Part shown: piece by piece, positions 1-9,863 of the stretch
How positions within the stretch are numbered: the first letter of the stretch is position 1
Layout: every line of letters begins with the position of its first letter
Source of the DNA: Flavobacteriales bacterium
Lineage (GTDB): Bacteria > Bacteroidota > Bacteroidia > Flavobacteriales_F > PHOS-HE28
Direction of reading: 5' to 3'
Length of the DNA stretch: 64,000 nt
Assembly: GCA_016721825.1 (NCBI GenBank)
Contig: JADKHI010000006.1
Coordinates: 558,001 to 622,000 of the forward strand
The notes under the pieces: model-generated
What the model was told of the DNA's origin: nothing
Seen by the model: only the letters and a program-made list of their open reading frames with translations
Database searches by the model: none
Program-made: the position numbers and the translations under genes

Positions 1-199
1 CTTTGCTCGGCGTGTCGGCCCCTTCCAAGGTGGTGAGGTCGATCATGCTGAGGGCGAGGTGCATGCCCTGCACCTTCGTTTCCTTCTTGATGCTCCGCGT
101 CTTGATGCGGGCCACGCGCTCTTCGATGCCGACCTGGTCGATGGTGGGCGTGGTGCGCGGATCGGGCATGTGTGGTGTGGCAGTGCTCTTGGTGGCCAT
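1..199 (-). CDS. deoC: Deoxyribose-phosphate aldolase, N-terminal part (cut by window edge)
   Basis: This is the first 66 codons of a minus-strand gene that runs off the window start. The ATG lies at 199. The visible protein has a short polar leader, then ERVARIKTRSIKKETKVQG and SMIDLTTLEGADTP, which match the N terminus of the class I aldolase DeoC of Bacteroidota. DeoC cleaves 2-deoxyribose-5-phosphate to acetaldehyde and glyceraldehyde-3-phosphate in nucleoside catabolism. The catalytic lysine lies outside the window, so the call rests on the N-terminal signature alone. It follows the vanZ-like gene on the same strand, with a 48-bp gap. Confidence 0.72.
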   Translation of the reverse strand, partial: MATKSTATPHMPDPRTTPTIDQVGIEERVARIKTRSIKKETKVQGMHLALSMIDLTTLEGADTPSK

Positions 200-247
200 G
201 TGACCAAAGATATCAGGCTGACAGCGAGCCGCTGATCCGGTACACCC

Positions 248-637
248 TTACCGCAGCAACGTCGGCAGGAAGGCCTTGCCCTTGCGGATGCGCGATGCAC
301 AGAACAGCGCGCCAAGGATGGCCCCGACGGTGTTCGCGATCATGTCGTTGATGTCCGTTCGGCGACCCAGTGCTTCAAGGCCTTGCAGGAACTCGGTGCC
401 CAGGCCGTAAGCCGCGCTGATGCCGACGGCCAGCGTAAGGAACGGACCGTGCATGCCTTGCTTCTGGAAGGCTCCGGCCAGCAGCACCGTCAACGTTCCG
501 AACATGCCCGCATGCACCAACTTGTCCAGGCTCAGCAGATCGAACCAATCCCAGCTGGGCAAGGCCCTGCCGGGCATCAGGCAGAGCACAAGGATGCACA
601 GCGCCCACGCGAGCGCCCAGCGGAACGACCGCAACAT
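248..637 (-). CDS. VanZ-like small membrane protein
   Basis: A 129-residue integral membrane protein. The ATG at 637 was chosen because upstream in-frame residues overlap gcvH and are low-complexity Pro/Ser. About four hydrophobic segments are visible, with the VanZ-family signature LDKLVHAGMFGTLTVLL near residues 35-50 and a later GTEFLQ...GRRTDINDMIANTVGAILG. VanZ-like proteins of this size have no firm function. It starts 7 bp after the gcvH stop, so the two are probably co-transcribed. The gene order sprA-gcvH-vanZ recurs in Flavobacteriales. Confidence 0.85.
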   Translation of the reverse strand: MLRSFRWALAWALCILVLCLMPGRALPSWDWFDLLSLDKLVHAGMFGTLTVLLAGAFQKQGMHGPFLTLAVGISAAYGLGTEFLQGLEALGRRTDINDMIANTVGAILGALFCASRIRKGKAFLPTLLR

Positions 638-644
638 GGGGGGA

Positions 645-1025
645 TCAGTGACCGATGAGGGCGGTGTACTGCTCGGTGGTGAGCAGCTCGGCGGCATCGG
701 CGGGGTTCGCCAGCTTGATGCGCACCATCCAACCAGCGCCATAGGGATCGGTGTTCACCGCAGCGGGATCGTCGGCCAGGCCTTCGTTCACGGCCAGCAC
801 GGTGCCGCTCACGGGCATGAACAGGTCGCTCACGGTCTTCACCGCTTCCACGGTACCGAACACGGCCTCCTTGTCCACGCTCTGCCCCACGGTGTTGATG
901 TCCACGAACACGATGTCCCCCAGCTCGCTCTGGGCGAACTCAGTGATGCCGATCACGGCCTCATCGCCCTCGATGCGGATCCACTCGTGGTCTTTCGTGT
1001 ACTTCAGTTCTGCGGGGAAGTTCAT
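645..1025 (-). CDS. gcvH: Glycine cleavage system H protein
   Basis: A 126-residue protein of normal length for GcvH, the lipoyl carrier of the glycine cleavage complex. It carries the aminomethyl intermediate between the P, T and L proteins. The lipoylation site lies in GTVEAVKTVSDL, making Lys63 the predicted modified residue. The N terminus (KYTKDHEWI) and the C-terminal GAGWMVRIKLANP are typical of the family. It lies 68 bp downstream of sprA and just before the vanZ-like gene, all on the minus strand. The other glycine cleavage genes are not in this window. Confidence 0.96.
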   Translation of the reverse strand: MNFPAELKYTKDHEWIRIEGDEAVIGITEFAQSELGDIVFVDINTVGQSVDKEAVFGTVEAVKTVSDLFMPVSGTVLAVNEGLADDPAAVNTDPYGAGWMVRIKLANPADAAELLTTEQYTALIGH

Positions 1026-1093
1026 GGTCGGGAAGAGGGTTTCTTGGGTGGCGAAAATAGCCGTTCCGGGTCATCAGGGCATGACCGGTCTCA

Positions 1094-4000
1094 TCACTGA
1101 GCCAGTGTGAAGCGGAGGCTGACGCCAAGGTTGGTGTTGGCGCTGGGGAAGCTGGAGCTGATGACGGGGTTGTTGATCACCCGCTCGTAGAAGGCGCGGA
1201 CGTTGAGCCGCTGATCGATCACGTAGTCGGCGCTCGTCTTGATGGAGAGGATGTCCTGCCCGGCGGTCACCTGGTTCTGGCCTTCCTCCATCTTGCGGAT
1301 CACCGTGTTGTTGCGCCGCCAGCTGAGGTCCACGCGGAGGTTCAGGTCGCTCTTCGGGGTCTTGCCGCCGATCTCGAAGGGGAACTTCACGCCCTTGAAA
1401 CGGTAGCCGCTACCGATCACGAACTCCTGTCCGCGAACTTCGGTGACCTGGTAGTTGGTGAGGCTGAGGCTGAGGCTACGATCGCGGTTGTACTCGAACT
1501 TGGCGAGCAGGCTGTTCTGCAGGGTGGCGTCGAAGTTGATGAAGGGGCGCATCTGCTCGCTGATGGTGACCACCGTGATCACCTTCTGCGGCAGGAAGTT
1601 GCCGCTGGCGTCGATGGTATCCGGACGATAAAGCATGTTCGTCTGGTAGTTGCCCACGCTGAAGGTGCTGCGGTAGCTGTGGTTCAACGTGAAGGTGCGG
1701 AACAGCTTCTTGAACATCTCCAACTTGGTGAGGCCATCGTAGGTGATGTCCCAGTTGGGCAACGGCACCTGCTTGAAGGGGTTCAGCTTCACAGTGGCGG
1801 CATCGCGACCGGTGTAGGCGGCGATGAACGACGGGATCACGACATCCTGGTTGGTGCCGGTGTAGCCGGTGTAGTACAGGCTGTCCTCGGGCAGGCCGGA
1901 GAGGGGGTCCACCGAACCGAGGCGCGCGCTGATGATGGCGCGGTTGTCCAGCAAGGCCTGGAAGGTGGGGTTCACGTAGTTGTCGTTGTCCTTACTGAAG
2001 GTGGTTCCCCAGGTGATGGTGCTGACGCTGAAATTGCCGAACTCCTGCGGGCTATCGTTCACGTAGCGTCCCTCGGTGGTGTTGTAGCGGTAGAAGGAGC
2101 GGCTGTTCTGGCTGAAGGTCCGTGTGCCCATCAGTTCCACGCGGAAGCCTTTGAAGGGCTCCAGGCTGAGCCTGCCGTTGATGTTCTCGGTGCGGGTGTT
2201 GGTGTACGGGTTGAAGATGTTCGGGTTCTTCGTGAGCCAATCCTTGCTGGCGGCCTCACCGGCGAAATCGCGCACCACATCACCGGCGAGGTTGGTGTTC
2301 TGTTGGCCGAACACGAAGCCGAAGCCGGGCGCGTCGAAGCCGGGGTCCATGCCCATGATGTTGGTGCCGCGGGTGTAGCCCGGCAGCAGCATGCCACTGT
2401 TCTGGCTGTAGGTGATGTTGCCTGTCCGCACGGTCATCAGCAGGCGGGCGAGGCCCTCCAGCGGATCGATCTTGGTGCCGGTGTCATCGGGCTTGGCGGT
2501 TCCGCCCTTGTCATCCTTCTTGTCGGCATCCTTCGGCGGATCCTTCTTGCCTGCGGTGCTCTTCTTCGCTCCCTTACCCTTGGCCTTGTCGTTGATCTTC
2601 TTGAAGTAGGGGATCTTGTTGTAGAGGTTCACGAAGTTCAGCTGGCCGTTGAGGCTGAGGGTGCGTGAGTTCTGGATGGTGTTGCCCAAGGTGTCCTGGC
2701 CCAGCGGTGAGCGGTCCCACTGGTAGCCTGCGCCGTAGGTGGCGTTGGAGTTGATCCAGTCGGTGATGGGCAACTTGTCGAAGGGCAGCTGGTAGGTGAG
2801 GTTGGCGGTGTGGTCGTAGTGCATGGTCTCACCCCAGGTCTGCAGGCTGTTGAGCACGCTATCCTTCCACACTTCGTAGTCGTAGCCTGATTTGCTGTTC
2901 ACACGGCCGGTGGGTTCACCGATGATGGCACCGTTGTTCGCGCTGAAGTCAAGCTTGAGGCTCTTGGTCAGCTCGTAGCGGAAGCCCCACTGACTGGTCC
3001 AGTTGAAGGTCTTGGTGTAGGTGGGACGCGGCGCCAGCGAAACGATGTCGGGGTTGGGCCGCACAAGGCGCTCCATGTACGACCGGTCAATGCTGGTGCG
3101 CGCGGTGAGCTGCTTGAAGCCGATGTTGAAGTTGAAGTCCTTGATGAGCTTCAGCCAGTTGCTCTTGCCGATGAAGCCGATGCCTTCGAAGGGCTTCACG
3201 GCGATGGGCTTTGGGTTGTGCTGCCAGGCGAGACTGCCGCGGTAGGTGCGCAGGTTCTCGTACTGGGTGTTCACATCGTGGTACTCCTGATCGCCATAGG
3301 CATAGGTCAGGGCCAGGTTCTCCACATCCCAGAAGTGCTCCTTGCCTCCCTCCTTCTGGTCGCGCTCCTTGTGCACGTTGGTGAAGTTGATGCTCCGCCT
3401 TCGCGTGTAGGTCCGAAGCTCCTTGAGCTTGGCTTTGCGTTCCTCTTTGGTCAGCGCGCGCGTGGCGTCGCTCCACTCAATGTCGGGGCTGAGCGGATCA
3501 TATTGCGGGTTGATGATCTGCTCCTGGTAGCCCACGTACATCGGCACTTTCACCCCGCTGGCCTCCGGCAGGAACTTACCCAGTTCCAGGTTGGCGCTCA
3601 CGTCCACCCCGTAGCGGGTGTCCCGCTGGCGCTCGCTCACGCGCTTGTCGATGCTGCCCCAGTAAGGCGTGCTGTAGTTGCCGGCCACGCTCAGGTTGCC
3701 GAGGTCGGCGAGCTGGGTGTTCAAGCGCGCCAGGGCCGCCCAGCCGCCGCTCTGGTCGAAGTCGGTAAGGCGCAGTTCGTTCACCCACACTTCGGTGCAT
3801 TGGTTCACACCGTTGTCCGTGTTCCATGGATTGGATTCAGCACCGTCCTTCTTCGGGTTGCGGATGCCGATCATAATGGTCCGCATCTGGCTCAGGTTCG
3901 GGTTACCCTTCACGAACACACGACGGTCGCCATCGAACTGGGCGTAGCGTTCGTTCACCGGCCAGCCCGCCTGGTCCCGCTGGATCTTGGTGTCGTTGAG

Positions 4001-7000
4001 CTTGGCGAACTCAATGATCATGTTGTTCGCCTCGGGCCAAACGTTGTAGGGGTCGTTGTTGTAGAAGGTGGAAGGCACAACAGGCACCTCGTACTCGTAG
4101 TAGTTGTTCTCGTAGTCGTTGCCCAAGCGCACGAACACGCTCACATCACCGAAGGCGATGGGGTCGGTGATGTCGGCGCTCTCCGCGTGGATGTACATGC
4201 GGAGCTTCTTGTAGCTACGGATGTCGAAGCTCACGTTGCGGAAGGCCGCGCGTGCATCGCCATCGCGAAGGTTGCAGGTGCGCAGCTGCAGGCTCTGCTC
4301 GTTGAGGTTGCGGAGGTTGGCGCTGCTCACGTCGATCTGCCGGTTGATGTCCGGGGGCAGCACGTAGTTCACCGGCACGCGACGTCCGTTCTCTTCGATG
4401 TTCACGGCGGCCACGCTGAAGGTGGTCTGATCAGGGTCACCGCCAATGCTCTCGCCCGGTGTCTCGAGGCTGAAGTTGTACTTGCGCCATTCGCCTCGGA
4501 TGAACTCCATACGAGCGAAGCGTAGCACAGCCTCCTGGGCCCAGCCGGTCATGACCAATCGCATGAAGCGGATGCTGCGGAAGTCCTGGATGCCGTTCAC
4601 CACTTTCTCCGGCTGGCGGATGGGCACCTTGAACTGGTACCAGTAGACGGACTTGGGACCGTTCGGGGTGTTGGCGGTGCCTTCCACGCGGTCCACAATG
4701 AAGTTGCGGCCCACCACCATGTCCTGTGGCTTCAGGGAGATCTTGTACTGGAAGTAGCTCTCGGTCTCGGCCAGGTTCTGGTCCTGATTGATGTCCTCGG
4801 TGTTGGGCAAGGTGGTGCTCTGCGTGGGGTAGTCCTCCAGATTGTCCTCATCGGTGACACTGTTGCCCTCCATGCCGTTGAAGTACTTGTACCGCTCCAG
4901 AATGTCGAGGTCGTTGTTGTCGGCGAAGTCTCCGCGGAAGAAGCGGTAATCGTCCGCGCTCGGGTCGGTCTGGATGGCGGCGTAGGCGGCGGGATCGGTC
5001 ACTGCGGCGGCCACGTTGGTGAGGTAGTCCGCGTAGAAGAGCTGCTCGGTACGACCGCTGAGGTCGGCCTGCACACTGCTCAAGCCATCGATACCGACGT
5101 CCTGGAACTTGTAGCTGTTGGCATCGGGGTTGATGGCGAAGGCGTTCACCACGCTCTGGGTGGTGGGCACCACACCCCAATCGGTGGTGGCGGTGGCCTG
5201 TGCGGCATCGTTGAGGTCCTTGGGCAGGCCGTTCTCGAAGAACTTGCGGCTGTCGCGCATCACATCCTCGCTGATGTTACCAAGGTTGATGAGGAACTCA
5301 CCGCCCGTGCTGTTCTGGCTGTCCTCGTTGCTGGCCGGCACCCCTTCGCTGTTGCCCACGGTCGGGTTGAAGGGGTCCATCATCCAGAACTGGATGGTCT
5401 CGATGTTGCTGGCCTCGAAGTCGGTGGTGTTCACGCGCCGCGTGATGCCCGCCCAGCTGCCGTTGGGATCGGAGATGCGGCCGTCGGATTCCAGTCCGGT
5501 GGTGGCGAAGTTGTAGGGTCCGCGCTCGCTGGGGTAATAGGCCAGGTCCAACACGGGGATGTTGGGTGGCGTTCCGGAGGCGAGCTGCCTGTTGGGGAAC
5601 ACCTCCTGCTCCAACACCTGCCGCATGCGGTGGTCGCTCTGAATGTCAGCGGTGATGTTGGGTGGCTTGATGTTGTTGTCGCGGAAGAAGAGCGGATCGA
5701 TCACATACCAGGCGAGCATTGCACGGCGGCGTCCGGCATCGCGGTCGTTGATCAAACTGCCCTCCGGGAAGAGGTCATCCTGTCCCTGCGGTATGGAAGA
5801 GTGGAACCACAGGCTCTGCTGGCGCATGTCGATGGTGTTCACGCTGCCCTCGAAGTCATCGATGTAGCTGGTGCCCGCGTCGCCGATGGCCCTGCTGTGG
5901 CCGGGGATCAGGTAGGCGGCCTCCATGCTGGCATCCACGGCGCTGGCCTGCTTGGTGGCGTAGAACGGCAGCTTGTCCACCAGGTTGGTCACGAAGTTGC
6001 TCTCGGTCTTCCACGTACCGTCCAAGCCCAGGATGGTGTTGCGGATCGGCTCATCCCCCACGTTCACCTTCTGCGTAAGTGGACGCTCGTACAGGTTCAT
6101 GATGGTGCCGCCGAGGGAGATGTCCTTGTTCACGCGGTAGTCGAAGCGGGCACCGGCGAGCGTCTTGGTCTGGATGCTGAACAGCGAGTTGCTTTCCAGC
6201 GATACGTTGATGGGCGTGCCGCTTTCCAAGATGCCCTGGTTCAGGATCTTCACGCGGCCCAGGTTGTAGTCCACGGTGTAGTCCTGGTTCTCCACCAGCT
6301 TCACACCACCGGCGGTCACGCTCACGGAGCCTTGGGGAATGTTCACCGAGTTCAGGCTGATCACATCACTGCTGGCGCTGCGGTAGCTGCCCTTCAACTT
6401 GTACCGGTTCAGCTCGGGCTGGTTCTGCGCTGCGGTCTTCGTGCTATCATACAGCACCTGGAACACGATGTTGCTTCGAATGGCGGGCGTGTTCGAGGGA
6501 TCCTGTTGAAGTTGTCTGTCCAGGTAGCTGCCGAAGGGTTCCAGCACCGGGAAGAAGATGCGACCGTTCTGGCTGTTGATGGTACCGCCCACGGTGGCTG
6601 CATTGTCCACGAAGTCGAAGGCCCCATCGGGGTTGCGCGCCATCTGCGGATCGAGCCGGTCCATGCCCAAGGCCTGGATCAGGGGGATCTGATCGATCGG
6701 CGCGCGCGGCACGTAGTTGATGTCAACCCCCGTGGTGGGGTTGTTGTACAGCAGGTCCAAGCGGAAGTTGTCGGCGTTCACCTGGAAGGCACCGAGGGAG
6801 TACACGTTCTTCATCATCAGGTCCCACAGCGGCAGGCGTGGGTTGGTGATGGTGGGCTTCAGCAGTCGAAGGATGAGGGCCTGTGGTGCGGCCACGTCCG
6901 TGCTGAACTGGCCCACTTGATAGGTCTGCCCGTTCAGGGTGTACTGGTAGGCCACGGCCAGCACTTCGTCGTTGTTGAGGTTCTGGTTGAGGCCGATGAA

Positions 7001-8410
7001 ACCAAGGCGCTGGTTGTAGGTGAACTCGTTGGGCTCCAACAAGCGCGCACTTTCAAGTTTCTCGTAGTGGCGCGCGGCCACCAACCCGAGGTTCTGCAAG
7101 GTCTGTGTGGCGCTGGTGAAGCCGGTGACCCCGCTGTTGGTCACCATGTTATTGAACAGGTTGTTGGCCCCGTTCGCGGCTTCCGTACCGGCACCGTCGA
7201 CCAGGAATCCGTTGGACACCAGCTCCGGGCTCACCTTGTTGGCGGCGGCGGCTGCCGCACTGGCATCCTCACCCAGATCGGTGAAGGCAACGATGTTCCG
7301 GTTCTGCTCGAAGTCGAAGCGGGTGTTGGTGACCCAGACCTCGATGCGGGTGATCTGCACGCCGCTGGCCACCGTGGGCATCGGTTCCAAAGCGGCTTCA
7401 TACCGATCGCGGTAGTAGTGGCTGAGGAAGTAGTACTTGTTCGCTTCGTACTCGTCGGACTTGATCTCGTAGTTGGTGGTCTGTGCACCACCGGCCACCG
7501 CCACGTTCTTGCGCTGCCCTTTCTCCTGGCTGAAGATGGCCGTGGCCGTGAGGCGACCGAAGCGCAACTGGGTCTTGAGGCCGAAGAGGCTCTGGCTGCC
7601 TTGGATCAGCTGGCCTTGCAGGGGCAGGCTTACGTTACCGGCCTCGATCTTCTGGATGATCTCGTCCTCGTGGCCGGTGTAGTCCAGCTTCACCTGGTTC
7701 TCGAAATCGAAGGTGGCCTCGGTGTTGTAGTTGGTGTTGATCTTCAGCTTATCACCGATGTTACCGACGAGGTTCAGCTGGATGCGCTGGTCGAAGTTGA
7801 AGGTGGTGATCTTGCGCTGCTGGATCGGGATCCGCGGGTTCTCGGTCTTGCTGATGTTGAGGCCGAAGGTGACCTCTGCGGAACCGTTGGGCCTGATCTC
7901 GATCTGGTCCCCGCCGAAGATGCGGTTGAAGGCCTCGCTGCGGACCTTCAGTGTGGGTATCAAGCTCTTGGTGGCCCGCTCGCTGTCCTTGTCCTTCTTG
8001 TCCAGCCAGTAGGTCTTCATGTTCTTCTCCATGTCGTAGTTGAGGTACTCCTCAAGCGACATGCTCATGGGCGGGCGGTAGTCGAAGCCATCCTCGCCCA
8101 CGGTGCTCTGCATGATGTACTGCCCGGTGGCCGGGTCGTACACCACATTGTTCTGGATGTTGGCCGGGTTCTGCAGATCGATGGTGCCGGTGTTCTGGTC
8201 ACCGGGGTTGGGGGGGTCCACGATCGGGTAGGGCAGGTCTATCTGGGGGGAGTCCACCTGTTGAAGGAAGAGGTCCTCGTACATGGCGCCTTCGGCAGCG
8301 GCCACATCGAGCACGCACACCACCAGCACCAAGGCCAGCAGGCGTAGCAACAGGCCAATGGCCTGCCTTGCGGACCGTTCCGCTCCCGTTCGCGCGATCT
8401 CCTTCCTCAC
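1094..8410 (-). CDS. sprA: Cell-surface protein SprA, T9SS outer-membrane translocon
   Basis: A 2,438-residue protein of the size expected for SprA (Sov), the giant outer-membrane beta-barrel through which T9SS cargo crosses the outer membrane. The start is GTG at 8410, followed by a basic then hydrophobic signal peptide (LLLRLLALVLVVCV). The GTG overlaps the ruvA stop (GTGA). Recognisable blocks include EEYLNYDMEKNMKTYW near residue 120, repeated aromatic-rich beta strands throughout, and a terminal aromatic strand typical of outer-membrane barrels. One Lys/Asp-rich linker (KGKGAKKSTAGKKDPPKDAD) lies near residue 1,960. The frame is intact. At least eight T9SS-tagged proteins in this window would be its substrates. 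Confidence 0.96.
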   Translation of the reverse strand: MRKEIARTGAERSARQAIGLLLRLLALVLVVCVLDVAAAEGAMYEDLFLQQVDSPQIDLPYPIVDPPNPGDQNTGTIDLQNPANIQNNVVYDPATGQYIMQSTVGEDGFDYRPPMSMSLEEYLNYDMEKNMKTYWLDKKDKDSERATKSLIPTLKVRSEAFNRIFGGDQIEIRPNGSAEVTFGLNISKTENPRIPIQQRKITTFNFDQRIQLNLVGNIGDKLKINTNYNTEATFDFENQVKLDYTGHEDEIIQKIEAGNVSLPLQGQLIQGSQSLFGLKTQLRFGRLTATAIFSQEKGQRKNVAVAGGAQTTNYEIKSDEYEANKYYFLSHYYRDRYEAALEPMPTVASGVQITRIEVWVTNTRFDFEQNRNIVAFTDLGEDASAAAAAANKVSPELVSNGFLVDGAGTEAANGANNLFNNMVTNSGVTGFTSATQTLQNLGLVAARHYEKLESARLLEPNEFTYNQRLGFIGLNQNLNNDEVLAVAYQYTLNGQTYQVGQFSTDVAAPQALILRLLKPTITNPRLPLWDLMMKNVYSLGAFQVNADNFRLDLLYNNPTTGVDINYVPRAPIDQIPLIQALGMDRLDPQMARNPDGAFDFVDNAATVGGTINSQNGRIFFPVLEPFGSYLDRQLQQDPSNTPAIRSNIVFQVLYDSTKTAAQNQPELNRYKLKGSYRSASSDVISLNSVNIPQGSVSVTAGGVKLVENQDYTVDYNLGRVKILNQGILESGTPINVSLESNSLFSIQTKTLAGARFDYRVNKDISLGGTIMNLYERPLTQKVNVGDEPIRNTILGLDGTWKTESNFVTNLVDKLPFYATKQASAVDASMEAAYLIPGHSRAIGDAGTSYIDDFEGSVNTIDMRQQSLWFHSSIPQGQDDLFPEGSLINDRDAGRRRAMLAWYVIDPLFFRDNNIKPPNITADIQSDHRMRQVLEQEVFPNRQLASGTPPNIPVLDLAYYPSERGPYNFATTGLESDGRISDPNGSWAGITRRVNTTDFEASNIETIQFWMMDPFNPTVGNSEGVPASNEDSQNSTGGEFLINLGNISEDVMRDSRKFFENGLPKDLNDAAQATATTDWGVVPTTQSVVNAFAINPDANSYKFQDVGIDGLSSVQADLSGRTEQLFYADYLTNVAAAVTDPAAYAAIQTDPSADDYRFFRGDFADNNDLDILERYKYFNGMEGNSVTDEDNLEDYPTQSTTLPNTEDINQDQNLAETESYFQYKISLKPQDMVVGRNFIVDRVEGTANTPNGPKSVYWYQFKVPIRQPEKVVNGIQDFRSIRFMRLVMTGWAQEAVLRFARMEFIRGEWRKYNFSLETPGESIGGDPDQTTFSVAAVNIEENGRRVPVNYVLPPDINRQIDVSSANLRNLNEQSLQLRTCNLRDGDARAAFRNVSFDIRSYKKLRMYIHAESADITDPIAFGDVSVFVRLGNDYENNYYEYEVPVVPSTFYNNDPYNVWPEANNMIIEFAKLNDTKIQRDQAGWPVNERYAQFDGDRRVFVKGNPNLSQMRTIMIGIRNPKKDGAESNPWNTDNGVNQCTEVWVNELRLTDFDQSGGWAALARLNTQLADLGNLSVAGNYSTPYWGSIDKRVSERQRDTRYGVDVSANLELGKFLPEASGVKVPMYVGYQEQIINPQYDPLSPDIEWSDATRALTKEERKAKLKELRTYTRRRSINFTNVHKERDQKEGGKEHFWDVENLALTYAYGDQEYHDVNTQYENLRTYRGSLAWQHNPKPIAVKPFEGIGFIGKSNWLKLIKDFNFNIGFKQLTARTSIDRSYMERLVRPNPDIVSLAPRPTYTKTFNWTSQWGFRYELTKSLKLDFSANNGAIIGEPTGRVNSKSGYDYEVWKDSVLNSLQTWGETMHYDHTANLTYQLPFDKLPITDWINSNATYGAGYQWDRSPLGQDTLGNTIQNSRTLSLNGQLNFVNLYNKIPYFKKINDKAKGKGAKKSTAGKKDPPKDADKKDDKGGTAKPDDTGTKIDPLEGLARLLMTVRTGNITYSQNSGMLLPGYTRGTNIMGMDPGFDAPGFGFVFGQQNTNLAGDVVRDFAGEAASKDWLTKNPNIFNPYTNTRTENINGRLSLEPFKGFRVELMGTRTFSQNSRSFYRYNTTEGRYVNDSPQEFGNFSVSTITWGTTFSKDNDNYVNPTFQALLDNRAIISARLGSVDPLSGLPEDSLYYTGYTGTNQDVVIPSFIAAYTGRDAATVKLNPFKQVPLPNWDITYDGLTKLEMFKKLFRTFTLNHSYRSTFSVGNYQTNMLYRPDTIDASGNFLPQKVITVVTISEQMRPFINFDATLQNSLLAKFEYNRDRSLSLSLTNYQVTEVRGQEFVIGSGYRFKGVKFPFEIGGKTPKSDLNLRVDLSWRRNNTVIRKMEEGQNQVTAGQDILSIKTSADYVIDQRLNVRAFYERVINNPVISSSFPSANTNLGVSLRFTLAQ

Positions 8411-9018
8411 AGGTTCTTCAGCGTCAGTCGGATGAGTTCTTCCAGTTCCGGTGGGTCCGCCTTGCGATCGTTCAGGATTCCTTGCAGGGTCCTTTCGGCC
8501 TTCACCCGGTCCAAGCCGAGCGTGACCAGTGCCGATAACGCCTCGACCTTGAGGGTATTGCCCATGCCTCCGGAGGCCACCAGCCGCTGGATGGGTTCGT
8601 TGGCCAGGCGCCCGCTCATCTCCGCGAGGATCCGTTGGGCCAGCTTGGGGCCGATGCCTTTGATGCGCTTCAGGGCGCCTTCGTCCCCGTTCATGATCGC
8701 CATGCGCAGCTGATCGGCCCGCATGGCACCCAGGATCAACATGCCGATGGTGGCGCTCACGCCCTGCACTTCGATCAATTGGCGGAACAAGTGGCGCTCT
8801 TCAGCGTTCACAAAGCCGGAAAGTCGGTGCTCACTGGAGCCGCTGCGCACATCCACGCTCACCGTGTAGTGGATGAACAGGCGGCATGGACCACGCTCCG
8901 GCAGGTCGCCGAAGGTGTTGGCTGAGATGTGCACGAGGTAGCCCACGCCATGGCATTCCACCACGGCATGGTCCGGCGCCTTCTCAATGAGCTCACCGCG
9001 CAGACTTTCGATCATCAT
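8407..9018 (-). CDS. ruvA: Holliday junction branch migration protein RuvA
   Basis: A 203-residue protein matching RuvA in length and order: an N-terminal OB fold (MIESLRGELIEKAPDHAVVECHGVGY), the helix-hairpin-helix region FRQLIEVQGVSATIGMLIL and KRIKGIGPKLAQRILAEM, and a C-terminal three-helix domain that contacts RuvB. It binds four-way junctions and loads the RuvB motor. Two ATG codons are adjacent at the start (9018 and 9015) and either could be used. Its stop overlaps the sprA GTG, suggesting translational coupling. RuvB is not in the window. Confidence 0.95.
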   Translation of the reverse strand: MMIESLRGELIEKAPDHAVVECHGVGYLVHISANTFGDLPERGPCRLFIHYTVSVDVRSGSSEHRLSGFVNAEERHLFRQLIEVQGVSATIGMLILGAMRADQLRMAIMNGDEGALKRIKGIGPKLAQRILAEMSGRLANEPIQRLVASGGMGNTLKVEALSALVTLGLDRVKAERTLQGILNDRKADPPELEELIRLTLKNL

Positions 9019-9167
9019 GGGCCCCTCCGTTCAGGTCACAAGAGGGCGGGTAGAGAATGTGCTATGCGGCGCGGGGTTTTGAAAAGGGTGGGCAAGATAA
9101 AGATCCCATCAAGATCACAGCATAGGGAAGGTCCGGAACCCGGATCCGGAGACCGAACTTCGCCTCC

Positions 9168-9863
9168 ATGTCACCTATCCGTATCGTTTTCTTCACCGGT
9201 GCCGGCATAAGCGCTGAAAGCGGTCTGCGCACTTTCCGCGACAGCGATGGGTTGTGGGAGGAATACCGGATCGAGGATGTGGCCACCCCCGAGGCGTGGG
9301 CGCGCAATGCGGAACTGGTCCTGCGCTTCTATGACCTTCGACGCGAACAGGTGCTGAAGGCCAGCCCGAACGCCGCGCACGAGGCCATCGCCGCATTGGA
9401 GGACAGCTTCCATGTGCAGGTGGTGACCCAGAACATCGACGACCTGCACGAACGGGCGGGCAGTTCAAGGGTGCTTCACCTCCATGGCGAGATCCTGAAG
9501 GCCCGCAGCACCGCCGACCCTTCCTTGGTGTTCCCGGTGAACGGCCCACACCTTCGGACTGGTGACAAGTGTCCGAAGGGCTCCCAACTTCGCCCCCACA
9601 TCGTCTGGTTCGGGGAGGAGGTGCCCTTGCTGATGCCGGCGGCAGCCCTTGTGGCGCAAGCCGATGTGCTTGTGGTGGTGGGCTCCTCGTTACAGGTGTA
9701 CCCAGCAGCTGGCCTTGTGCACAGCGCACCCGCCCAAGCGACGATCCACTTGGTGGACCCCAATACGGTCTCCGCCCAAGGCGTGCGCTTCACCCATTGG
9801 AAGGAAAAAGCCAGCTTAGGCGTACCCAAGCTGGCTCAGTTCCTAAGGAAGACCTACACCTAA
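9168..9863 (+). CDS. SIR2-family NAD-dependent deacylase lacking the zinc cysteines
   Basis: A 231-residue sirtuin. Visible motifs are the NAD-binding GAGISAESGLRTFR (residues 11-24), TQNIDDLH (87-94), the catalytic histidine in HLHGE (His106), and WFGE followed by VVGSSLQVYPAA. The pair Tyr55 and Arg58 in FYDLRRE matches the acyl-binding Y-x-x-R of CobB/SIRT5-type desuccinylases, so a preference for acidic acyl groups is inferred. The four cysteines of the usual zinc module are absent; only one Cys (in GDKCPKG) remains in that segment. This shortened form appears to be normal in related Bacteroidota. The 3' end overlaps the convergent downstream gene by 4 bp. Confidence 0.9.
   Translation: MSPIRIVFFTGAGISAESGLRTFRDSDGLWEEYRIEDVATPEAWARNAELVLRFYDLRREQVLKASPNAAHEAIAALEDSFHVQVVTQNIDDLHERAGSSRVLHLHGEILKARSTADPSLVFPVNGPHLRTGDKCPKGSQLRPHIVWFGEEVPLLMPAAALVAQADVLVVVGSSLQVYPAAGLVHSAPAQATIHLVDPNTVSAQGVRFTHWKEKASLGVPKLAQFLRKTYT

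Noticed and set aside
5630..8347. 905-residue plus-strand reading frame
   Set aside because: Antisense of sprA; composition is the mirror of high-GC third positions.
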